Shown here one piece after another: positions 8,275 to 13,082 of a DNA stretch of 25,055 nt. This DNA is from a virus: the IMG/VR virus record IMGVR_UViG_3300046478_000082, positions 1 through 25,055 of that record. The stretch is one strand, 5' to 3'. The notes beneath the pieces are model-generated. The model saw nothing but the letters and a program-made list of their open reading frames with translations, was not told the DNA's origin and ran no database searches. The stretch's first letter is position 1. Each line of letters begins with the position of its first letter. The translations under genes and the position numbers were made by a program.

Positions 8275-9479
8275 CGCTCTATTACTTGTGTGACCTGTCT
8301 TCGCCTTCGGCTTTAGACGGGCGGGCCAGATTCTTCGATCCAGCCTCTGCAACTTATCGATGCAGTTTAGACTATCGCTTCATCCCTGACGGGATGTCTC
8401 AGGATTTAGTCGTTCAGCGCGATTATATAATAAGTTTTTGTACCAAAGAACATCTTTCAAATCGTGATCTTTATGAGCTTTCCATCCAAGACCCTTCACA
8501 TCTTGATTTTCATCTATGCGGGTATCTATGTACACACAACCTTTTCCATAGTAGTAACCCATAAACAAATTTTTTCTCGGGTCGAAAGCATCATTATATT
8601 CGTAATAACTAGTTATTTTCATAAGAATCGGACGATTTAATTTAGGCTTTTCTTCCAAAAACGATATCCACATAATCTTCGCCCTTGTTTCCGGTTAGCC
8701 GATGGCCACTTCGGGGTCCAAGTCAATTACCCAAGATTTTACAACGGCAACACGTTTACCGTTGACACCACCAACACAGTTAATGAACGATGCTGTCGAT
8801 GCAAGCATATCACGAGTCAACTGATCCTCTGTTTGTCTTCAATCTATTACTTTTTATGACCTATGCAAAAGCATAGGCGGAGGGTCTTGTTAATCCCCTC
8901 TCCATTAATTTCTTAATGGTTTGGACTATAGCATACATCTTTAGGATGTCTTCACCGTTTAGTCTCTGCGGGTCTTGCATGAGTTCAATGAAAAAGGTTC
9001 CAATTGAGTCAAGTTCCCTCTGATTGTCTTCGCCATTACGCGGTAAGATTTTCCAGGTATTTAGGCAAAGTTTAATGTCGCCAAGTTTGTCTAGCGACAC
9101 ACCAAGACGCGCAGCACACTCATTCAAAACAGGGTCCTGATTTTGCAGAGTTACCTGTTCGTTGAGTTGCACATAGGTCAATTTCACGCCTTGATTCATA
9201 CGGCACCTAAGCTTTACCGTAAAACGAAATCTTCGCATCAATGTCTACCGCGGTCAGGTTTTGCGCCGGGGGCGTTACACCAGAGTTTCCTAATGGAACC
9301 ATCGCAGTATTCAACGGATTATACCTACGCATACGAAGCGTAGTACCACCATTACGCGGCATGTTTTTCTTCATGGCCGGTATCTTGTGGATCATGTTAG
9401 GCACCGGTACAGACAACAGTTTATAATTAAACGATTGCTGGACGGGCGCTGGCAACACGCTAGTTGTGGTAATTGCCAC
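7759..9479 (-). CDS. Major capsid protein, N4-gp56 family, gene split into four exons
   Basis: Exons are 9479-9216, 9178-9093, 8839-8758 and 8274-7759 (948 nt), giving 315 aa in one frame when the three interruptions are removed. Start is GTG at 9479 behind an AGGAG site. Family marks run in order across the exons: MPRNGGTTLRMRRYNPL (exon 1), YVQLNEQVTLQNQDPVLNEC (exon 2), RQTEDQLTRDMLASTASFIN (exon 3), then NPTEITRSDVDEVVRTLL (exon 4). I recognise these as N4-gp56 family capsid sequence, and each exon continues the previous one at the residue level. It is the shell protein. It follows the scaffold-like gene and a terminator. The two larger gaps are group I introns; the 37-nt gap is a puzzle. 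Without its removal the chain stops at codon 91 (TAG). Confidence 0.88.
8275..8757 (-). ncRNA. Group I intron 2 in the capsid gene (483 nt, ORF-containing)
   Basis: The 5' exon ends CAACGGT at 8758, and the intron internal guide GCCGTTG (8748-8742) pairs with it, leaving the U-G wobble at the splice site. P10 can form between the 3' exon start GACA and TGTT just before the guide. P7 strands are CGACTA (8412-8407) and TAGTC within GATAGTCT (8376-8369). P8 is CATCCC/GGGATG (8396-8391 / 8386-8381). The intron ends in G at 8275. Excision joins VNG to DNPTEIT in frame. These are the standard group I signatures. It encodes a 97-aa protein in a peripheral loop whose last codons run into P7 and P8. 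Confidence 0.88.
8380..8673 (-). CDS. Intron-encoded 97-aa protein, tentatively DUF551-like, not a homing endonuclease
   Basis: This ORF lies wholly inside the second intron. It starts at ATG 8673 with a purine-rich AAGGGCGAAG site upstream and ends with TGA in the P8 stem. The protein begins MWISFLEEKPKLNRPILMKI, has a Tyr/Gly-rich middle (GYYYGKGCVYID) and ends its conserved-looking part at DVLWYKNLLYN. The N-terminal WIS...P..ILM and late Trp layout vaguely recall DUF551 proteins found in many phages. No LAGLIDADG, GIY-YIG, HNH or His-Cys motif is present. The C-terminal tail (AERLNPETSRQG) is translated ribozyme core, so it is constrained by RNA rather than protein function. Function unknown. 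Confidence 0.6.
   Translation of the reverse strand: MWISFLEEKPKLNRPILMKITSYYEYNDAFDPRKNLFMGYYYGKGCVYIDTRIDENQDVKGLGWKAHKDHDLKDVLWYKNLLYNRAERLNPETSRQG
8840..9092 (-). ncRNA. Group I intron 1 in the capsid gene (253 nt, no ORF)
   Basis: The 5' exon ends TGTCGCT at 9093 and pairs with the guide GGCGACA (9082-9076), with a U-G wobble at the splice site. P10 can form between 3' exon AAG and CTT just before the guide. The R strand is GCAGAGACTAAACG (8969-8956), close to the group I consensus, and the S strand contains TATAGTCC (8930-8923); GACTA/TAGTC form P7. ACATC/GATGT between them form P8. The last base is G at 8840. Excision joins GVS-L to RQTEDQLTRD, with codon CT|A split across the junction. 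It is a compact intron lacking a homing-endonuclease gene. Confidence 0.9.
9179..9215 (-). other. 37-nt core-less group I intron remnant (or mini-insert) in the capsid gene
   Basis: The insert lies between capsid codons GGT (Gly88) and ACC. The exon end TACGGT (9221-9216) pairs with GCCGTA (9204-9199), a P1 helix with the U-G wobble. TAGGT (9209-9205) just before the guide pairs with the 3' exon ACCTA (9178-9174), a P10 helix. The last base is G, as in group I introns. Only 20 nt remain after the guide, so P3-P8 are absent. Its length is not a multiple of three and it carries an in-frame TAG, so it would destroy the capsid if left in the mRNA. Confidence 0.75.
9216..9479 (-). CDS. Capsid exon 1 (N-terminal 88 residues)
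   Basis: Exon 1 starts at GTG 9479, 6-7 nt after AGGAG, and ends with the GGT codon of ISFYG. The next codons, Lys-Ala-stop, belong to the 37-nt insert. It carries the N-arm and the MPRNGGTTLRMRRYNPL strand, a strong mark of the N4-gp56 capsid family. The GTG start may moderate translation. Confidence 0.85.
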
Positions 9480-9521
9480 AGCTGTCTCCTTTTTTAAAGA
9501 GTATGTGTATGTAGATGATAT

Positions 9522-9603
9522 GTTGGCGAGACATGATACGCCGATATGAGTTGGCGATGCTCTATACGCCGAATAAGCTAGCGAAGCTTAGATACGCTAT
9601 TCG
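9522..9603 (-). repeat. Three tandem ~27-nt imperfect repeats, each a small hairpin, in the capsid leader
   Basis: Units are 9522-9549, 9550-9576 and 9577-9603. Each contains a four-pair stem (ggcg/cgcc, ggcg/cgcc, agcg/cgct) around a 10-11-nt loop starting TAT on the minus strand. They lie between the scaffold terminator and the capsid start, so they would be in the capsid 5' leader if transcription starts upstream of 9603. Protein binding or mRNA-stability roles are guesses. Confidence 0.6.
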
Positions 9604-9674
9604 AAAGATACCAGAGGAAGGAAAGAAAAGGCAATAAATTCACCTGCTCTCTACTTTTCGCAAATTATACGATC

Positions 9675-9729
9675 AACAAAAGGTAAGAGATTCGCTGGAA
9701 TGAGGCGAACCCCTAACGAATCTCTTACC
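9675..9729 (-). terminator. Rho-independent terminator after the scaffold-like gene
   Basis: Arms 9682-9694 and 9717-9729 are perfectly complementary over 13 bp with a 22-nt loop. On the minus strand the stem is followed by TTTTGTT. It lies 17 nt after the scaffold stop and should end or reduce transcription before the capsid gene, implying a separate promoter or partial read-through for the capsid. Confidence 0.75.
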
Positions 9730-9745
9730 ACACACATGAGTAGAT

Positions 9746-10468
9746 CTAATATGCTTTACGGTAAGCATTCATCTCTTTTAACAACTGAGTCTTAAGCTCT
9801 TCAGTCAATCCATTAGCAAATGCATTTGCGCGAGACAATGGATTATCACCTTGTTGAGGTGAAACGCTAGAAAGTGGGCGTGGCTTTATCGAGTTGGCAA
9901 TAGCTCTTTGTTTTTCAGAATCAAACGGAGTTTCTTCGTAAATATTAAACTTTTTTATCAGGGTATATGCCGAGACTGCTTTATCATATATATCAGAAGC
10001 TGAATTTATAGATTTAGCCATTTCGGGATAAGCAGCACTAAACGCCTGTACATTCTCTAAAGTCACTACTTTATCAAAATCTGCATATTGCGACCTTAAA
10101 AGAGAAATAGCAGATGATTCAGCAGCCTGTTGCTGTGACTGGCGTTGCTGCTCTTCTAACTGCTTAAATTTCTTCTCATATCTCGCTACGACCTTTTTGA
10201 GATGCTTACCTTCTATAAGATCATCAGAATTTATCTGAATATCCTCATCAGGCTCTTCAGGTTGAGCTCTACTTGCTTCTAATTTACGTAGGCGCTCTAT
10301 TGCTTCATCGCGCTCATGAGAAGCCCGCTCTGCTGTCTGTCTCAATATACGAAGATTGGAATCTTTATCTTTTGCTGATTGTTGTGCCGGAGCAGCTTCT
10401 TGTTCAACCGGGATGGTATCTTCAACCGGAGTTTCTTCAACAACTTGCTCAACAGTTTCTTCTATCAT
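9746..10468 (-). CDS. Putative capsid scaffolding protein
   Basis: A 240-residue, highly charged protein. Residues 1-35 are acidic and rich in Glu, Val and Pro. Residues 35-130 are predicted coiled-coil by composition (long Glu/Lys/Arg/Gln runs without Pro). A more hydrophobic helical region follows, and the C-terminus is short and basic (LKEMNAYRKAY), like the capsid-binding tails of scaffolds. It overlaps the upstream gene by 4 nt (ATGA), which suggests translational coupling, and directly precedes the capsid gene, the usual scaffold position. The call rests on composition and synteny. Confidence 0.7.
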   Translation of the reverse strand: MIEETVEQVVEETPVEDTIPVEQEAAPAQQSAKDKDSNLRILRQTAERASHERDEAIERLRKLEASRAQPEEPDEDIQINSDDLIEGKHLKKVVARYEKKFKQLEEQQRQSQQQAAESSAISLLRSQYADFDKVVTLENVQAFSAAYPEMAKSINSASDIYDKAVSAYTLIKKFNIYEETPFDSEKQRAIANSIKPRPLSSVSPQQGDNPLSRANAFANGLTEELKTQLLKEMNAYRKAY

Positions 10469-10944
10469 ACTATCGGTTCCTTTTTTATTGGTACTTCATC
10501 ATTATACGCGCGTGCTCGTGCATCCAATGTTCCATCAAAAAAATCTAATACAAATCTCAACAATTCATGATGGGAAGAATCAAGAATAAGCATGTCTTGT
10601 TTTATTTCTATTGCCGCCTGCTTGGATGGAATAACCCATAAAAACTCTACGTTGTCATCTTTTCTATTGTATAAATATACCGCTTGATCATAGTCAGGAG
10701 TTGGGCATGATAGACGGGGGAAAAAATAGTTTCGTATCACATTTGGCATAAGCCGCTCACGCTTAGTGATAACAACAACATAAAAATCATCGGTAAAAGA
10801 ATTTTTACCACGAGTAACACAATCAAAAAAGTTTGATTCAAACTCTGATAATTGCTCACGCATCTGCTCCCCAACCGAATGGTCTGAAGAGATGTCCTGC
10901 TGCAGCAATTCTGAAGACAATTTTCCAACGGTATCTCGCTCCAT
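10465..10944 (-). CDS. Conserved hypothetical phage protein preceding the scaffold
   Basis: A 159-residue protein. AAAGGG lies 7 nt before the ATG at 10944. The middle carries a strongly patterned segment: FYVVVITKRERLMPNVIRNY, then FPRLSCPTPDYDQAVYLYNR and FLWVIPSK. I associate this layout (VVxTKxERLM, CPTPDYDQ, LWVIP) with hypothetical proteins just upstream of scaffold and N4-gp56 capsid genes in metagenomic phages. The alternating hydrophobic strands suggest an alpha/beta fold. No catalytic motif is identifiable. ATGA overlap with the scaffold gene suggests joint expression and a role in head assembly, which is inference. Confidence 0.65.
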   Translation of the reverse strand: MERDTVGKLSSELLQQDISSDHSVGEQMREQLSEFESNFFDCVTRGKNSFTDDFYVVVITKRERLMPNVIRNYFFPRLSCPTPDYDQAVYLYNRKDDNVEFLWVIPSKQAAIEIKQDMLILDSSHHELLRFVLDFFDGTLDARARAYNDEVPIKKEPIV

Positions 10945-10984
10945 TGCAAACCCTTTTTATATATTGCAATACACAAGGCAGTAT

Positions 10985-11020
10985 ATCAAATATTTTTATA
11001 CTTTTACTCCCAATTTATAA
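10985..11020. repeat. 36-bp direct repeat, copy 1
   Basis: Identical to 11261-11296, starting ATCAAATATTTTTATACTTT and ending CCCAATTTATAA. This copy is about 40 bp upstream of the 159-aa virion gene on the minus strand. Read that way, it has TTGGGA followed 17 nt later by an AT-rich hexamer, so a promoter is possible. Confidence 0.85.
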
Positions 11021-11095
11021 GTGGATTGTTTCAGTAAAATTATACAAAAAAATAAGCTGTATTTGTGGCGTAAAAATCGGAGTTTCTCGCTCTTC

Positions 11096-11148
11096 GCTGC
11101 ACCGTTAGCTGCACCGTTAGCTGCACTATTAACTACACATAGCTGCAC
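11096..11148. repeat. 12-bp tandem repeat GCTGCACCGTTA (degenerate after unit 2)
   Basis: Units at 11096-11107 and 11108-11119 are identical; 11120-11131 (GCTGCACTATTA) is a diverged third; a 10-bp ACTACACATA and a final GCTGCAC at 11142-11148 follow. It lies between the two 36-bp repeats. The function is unknown; replication slippage could have made it. Confidence 0.75.
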
Positions 11149-11165
11149 TCCTCTCTCTGTAGGCT

Positions 11166-11210
11166 CATTCATATAGAAGTTTTTCATAAAAGAGGAGTTC
11201 TATATGAATG
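11166..11210. repeat. 13-bp perfect inverted repeat with 19-bp loop
   Basis: CATTCATATAGAA (11166-11178) pairs with TTCTATATGAATG (11198-11210). The right arm holds the start codon of the 30-aa plus-strand ORF, and its GAGGAG ribosome site lies in the loop. It could be an operator or an RNA hairpin that hides the start codon. Confidence 0.75.
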
Positions 11211-11296
11211 CACATGCATCCACTGCCAATCAGCACGTTCGGGGCACGCAATTGTCGCCCATCAAATATTTTTATACTTTTACTCCCAATTTATAA
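11204..11296 (+). CDS. Possible 30-aa peptide ending inside the 36-bp repeat
   Basis: ATG at 11204 follows GAGGAG by 7 nt, an excellent ribosome site. The frame reads MNAHASTANQHVRG... and ends IKYFYTFTPNL with TAA, the last three bases of repeat copy 2. The match of stop codon and repeat edge may mean that the repeat was inserted here or is a duplicated gene end. The ORF is short and has no recognised family, so coding remains uncertain. Confidence 0.3.
   Translation: MNAHASTANQHVRGTQLSPIKYFYTFTPNL
11261..11296. repeat. 36-bp direct repeat, copy 2
   Basis: Exact copy of 10985-11020, 276 bp away in the same orientation. The two copies bound a segment holding the 12-bp tandem repeat and the 13-bp inverted repeat. 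A duplication or a recombination scar would explain the arrangement. Confidence 0.85.
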
Positions 11297-11351
11297 ATTG
11301 TACTTGCAACTTTTGCAATTTATATTATGTTAATAACAATTGAGTTGGTTG

Positions 11352-11387
11352 GTCGTAAGCCCTAGCGAAAATAAAGCGACAAAGGGC
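11352..11387 (+). promoter_or_regulatory. Possible H-type RNA pseudoknot upstream of the plus-strand island
   Basis: GTCG (11352-11355) pairs with CGAC (11377-11380), and GCCCT (11359-11363) pairs with AGGGC (11383-11387). The two stems interleave, as in an H-type pseudoknot, with an A-rich loop between. It lies 135 nt before the start of the 191-aa gene in a 225-nt non-coding stretch. The short stems make this only a candidate. Confidence 0.3.
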
Positions 11388-11470
11388 CTGAAGCAGCGGT
11401 GACTTTTAACATCATAACCACAAGGATATCTTTATGATACATCCACGAATGTCTTAATATTTAATCATTC

Positions 11471-11501
11471 TTGTATATTTATGTTACTAATAGTTTAAAA
11501 T
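11471..11501 (+). promoter_or_regulatory. Candidate sigma70-type promoter for the plus-strand island
   Basis: TTGTAT (11471-11476) and TAAAAT (11496-11501) resemble -35 and -10 boxes, with a rather long 19-nt spacer (TTTAAA at 11494 would give 17). It sits 21 nt before the ATG at 11522, itself preceded by TAGGA. The island needs its own promoter because it opposes the flanking genes. Confidence 0.35.
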
Positions 11502-11521
11502 AATCATGTAGGAATTAGTCT

Positions 11522-12097
11522 ATGTTATGTAAAAAAGTTAATGCTTTAGCTATTATTACGGCTATTGTATCTTATAGTTTTATTTGTGCGAGCGAACTGT
11601 CACCAATTGATAAAAAAGCTCTCTTTATACCTCAACGACTTGGCAATATTTCATTGCATCACGGTGATAAAAGCGGCTTTGTAGTTAAACATAGCGATAG
11701 TAGTAACAAAATTATTCAACCGCATTTAATGGATAAAGAGCTACGCAATATCTCTAACAACAAACTAAATAAGCTTGTTACAGCTGGTGCGTATCTTTCA
11801 GTTAATAAGATGTCCAATAGTGAAGACTATTCACTGAAATTGCAAGGGCGATTAAATGGTGGTGGTCCTGTGGGAGCACTTGTGGGCGCAGTAGTTGTTA
11901 AATCAGCAGTACATATAGCGGCGCAAGGAATATTCTTTGGGATTGGCTCGATTGTAAGCTTTTTTGCTACACCGATAGCTGGGGGTGCTGTATATACTGG
12001 ACTGACTCATGCATTAACTCCTTTTGTTGAAGCATTAAGTGTTCCCCTATCGGTAGCTGGTGGTATCGTTGGTGGTGTAATAACTGGTCCAGTTTAA
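11522..12097 (+). CDS. Secreted or membrane-associated Gly-rich protein, first gene of the plus-strand island
   Basis: A 191-residue protein. Residues 1-24 form a good signal peptide: basic start, hydrophobic core, then SFICASE where cleavage after Ala is likely. Residues 25-105 are polar. From about residue 112 the chain becomes Gly-rich and hydrophobic (LNGGGPVGALVGAVVVKSAV), with two or three candidate membrane segments, and ends GGIVGGVITGPV. This C-terminal style recalls proteins of Candidatus Dependentiae, an impression from memory. It is transcribed against the virion operon, so it is probably an accessory cargo gene acting at the envelope. A holin-like or superinfection role is possible; no enzyme motif is visible. 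Confidence 0.65.
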   Translation: MLCKKVNALAIITAIVSYSFICASELSPIDKKALFIPQRLGNISLHHGDKSGFVVKHSDSSNKIIQPHLMDKELRNISNNKLNKLVTAGAYLSVNKMSNSEDYSLKLQGRLNGGGPVGALVGAVVVKSAVHIAAQGIFFGIGSIVSFFATPIAGGAVYTGLTHALTPFVEALSVPLSVAGGIVGGVITGPV

Positions 12098-12119
12098 TAT
12101 TTATTAAGAGGTAACAAAT

Positions 12120-12215
12120 ATGGTCGAATGGCATTGGCATGAAATATATATACTTCTCATAATAATATTTCTTATTTCATATATTTTTAAATTTTACATA
12201 TTTAAGGATAAATAA
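12120..12215 (+). CDS. 31-aa single-span membrane peptide
   Basis: ATG at 12120 lies 7 nt after AAGAGG. The peptide MVEWHWHEIYILLIIIFLIS... has an aromatic polar N-terminus, one Ile/Leu-rich membrane span (about residues 9-27) and a Lys-rich tail, suggesting N-out/C-in topology. It lies 22 nt after the 191-aa gene and 1 nt before the next small gene, so the set looks like an operon. It is too short for family assignment; small holin- or toxin-like membrane peptides are possible. Confidence 0.5.
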   Translation: MVEWHWHEIYILLIIIFLISYIFKFYIFKDK

Positions 12216-12216
12216 T

Positions 12217-12321
12217 ATGGATCTTATGAGTGGTTTTATGCACAATATTATTGCGTTCATTCTGTTTGCCCTAACCTGGCATTTATTATTAAAAAAGATT
12301 TACTTCAGAGAAGATGAATAA
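12217..12321 (+). CDS. 34-aa single-span membrane peptide
   Basis: ATG at 12217 follows the previous stop by 1 nt, and AAGGA lies 9-13 nt upstream. The sequence opens MDLMSGFMHNIIAFILFALT, followed by a WHLLLKK membrane exit and a charged FREDE tail. A single membrane span covers about residues 9-25. Its stop abuts the ATG of the next gene at 12322, which implies coupled translation. It and the 31-aa peptide could form a two-component membrane pair, as in some lysis or defence systems, but nothing in the sequence proves this. Confidence 0.5.
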   Translation: MDLMSGFMHNIIAFILFALTWHLLLKKIYFREDE

Positions 12322-12612
12322 ATGATGATTGCACCACAATTCATTATTTTTAAAGCAGCATTTTGTGCTACTTCTCTTATGACCGGGAATCTTAATAGTC
12401 TGCACAATCCCCATCATAACAACATTGAAAATATTACCTGGGAAGGTTTAGATATTAATACTGATCCGATCATAGCTAAAATGATGATTAAAACGCGGGA
12501 AATGTATCCCAGCATAGCAGGCATTATCAGTTTAAGTTTGGGCATCTTTAAGGGATTAGTACCTATTGGTGGGCCAATATACGTAACTGATGAAAGAAAT
12601 AATCATCTATAA
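12322..12612 (+). CDS. 96-aa hypothetical envelope protein, last gene of the plus-strand island
   Basis: The ATG directly follows the stop of the 34-aa peptide. The N-terminus (MMIAPQFIIFKAAFCATSLM) is hydrophobic and could be a signal peptide. A second hydrophobic, Gly-containing segment lies near residues 62-84 (SIAGIISLSLGIFKGLVPIG). The central part is polar and Asn/His-rich. It shares with the 191-aa protein the plan of signal-like start, polar middle and Gly-rich hydrophobic end. No motif identifies its function. The gene ends just before an inverted repeat and a terminator on the other strand. Confidence 0.55.
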   Translation: MMIAPQFIIFKAAFCATSLMTGNLNSLHNPHHNNIENITWEGLDINTDPIIAKMMIKTREMYPSIAGIISLSLGIFKGLVPIGGPIYVTDERNNHL

Positions 12613-12615
12613 AAT

Positions 12616-12728
12616 ATTCTGTGCTATCGTCAGGGTCCCCATGGGATTCTGTAGTTGGCAATAAAAAAGGGACACCTGTGGTTGGGTGTCCTCACTGCAA
12701 TTCCCTACTTAGCTCCGTAGCACAGAAT
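12616..12728. repeat. 11-bp inverted repeat enclosing the minus-strand terminator
   Basis: ATTCTGTGCTA (12616-12626) is the reverse complement of TAGCACAGAAT (12718-12728). The arms flank the terminator hairpin, and a further hairpin abuts the right arm. It marks the join between the island and the basic-protein gene and could be a trace of insertion. Confidence 0.6.
12663..12692 (-). terminator. Strong rho-independent terminator for the portal/small-protein operon
   Basis: On the minus strand GGACACC and GGTGTCC (12691-12685 and 12676-12670) pair around an 8-nt loop, followed by TTTTTT (12668-12663). It ends transcripts that come through the portal and small basic-protein genes, insulating the plus-strand island. 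Confidence 0.8.
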
Positions 12729-12769
12729 GCAGAGACGCAAGGGTATTTATACTTCTTGCGTCTCTGCAT
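12727..12769. repeat. 15-bp perfect stem-loop downstream of the basic-protein gene
   Basis: 12727-12741 and 12755-12769 are fully complementary with a 13-nt loop. There is no immediate T-run on the minus strand, so it may protect the mRNA 3' end or serve as a second-line terminator ahead of 12663-12692. Confidence 0.65.
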
Positions 12770-12779
12770 AGTAAAGGGT

Positions 12780-12986
12780 CTATTTTTTCTTTTTAGATTT
12801 TCGTGCTTCAGAAAGAGCAATCGCAACAGCCTGTTTTCTATTAGAAACCTTAGGTCCCTTTTTGCTGCCACTATGCAACTTGCCTTCTTTATATTCTTTC
12901 ATCACTTTTTCTACTTTTTTCTTAGCAGCAGGCATCTTTTTTTTAGCTTTCATCTTGCTGCACTTGGAACACATTGCTTTTTTCAT
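12780..12986 (-). CDS. Small Lys-rich protein, DUF6496-like
   Basis: A 68-residue protein with roughly one third Lys. It begins MKKAMCSKCSKMKAKKKMPA, with a CxxC pair, and the C-terminal part reads VSNRKQAVAIALSEARKSKK. The KQAVAIALSEARK helix is the hallmark of the small DUF6496-type proteins common in phages. AGGA precedes the ATG. DNA or RNA binding is likely from charge, possibly in packaged DNA. It is the last gene before the operon terminator. Confidence 0.7.
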   Translation of the reverse strand: MKKAMCSKCSKMKAKKKMPAAKKKVEKVMKEYKEGKLHSGSKKGPKVSNRKQAVAIALSEARKSKKKK

Positions 12987-13028
12987 AACGGTCCTATTTT
13001 TTTGATTTTCTTTTTGCTACCCGTTTTT

Positions 13029-13082
13029 TTAGTTCGGGACTACCCTAACTCCCTTAGCAACGGTAACCTTCTTCTTTTTCAT
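13029..13082 (-). CDS. 17-aa basic mini-ORF, possibly the first part of a frameshifted gene
   Basis: The ATG overlaps the stop of the upstream gene (TAATG), a usual coupling arrangement. The frame reads MKKKKVTVAKGVRVVPN and stops. A +1 shift at the end would continue through another Lys-rich stretch (TKKTGSKKKIKKIGPL) up to 12986. The joined product would resemble the other small basic proteins. It may be a programmed shift, a real mutation, a sequencing error at the A-run, or chance. Confidence 0.3.
   Translation of the reverse strand: MKKKKVTVAKGVRVVPN

Noticed and set aside
8281-8352. Open frame in front of capsid exon 4 (MQRLDRRIWPARLKPK...)
   Set aside because: It is translated intron sequence upstream of the 3' splice site, with no ribosome site of its own.
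8861-9241. 126-aa minus-strand frame across exon 2 and intron 1
   Set aside because: The middle is capsid exon 2 and the rest is translated intron and insert; not an independent protein.
10996-11187. 63-aa minus-strand frame with AANG repeats
   Set aside because: The repeats come from the 12-bp tandem DNA repeat, and no ribosome site precedes the ATG.
11041-11521. tRNA or attachment site in the non-coding stretch
   Set aside because: No cloverleaf, T-loop or CCA end could be drawn, and there is no integrase in the window.
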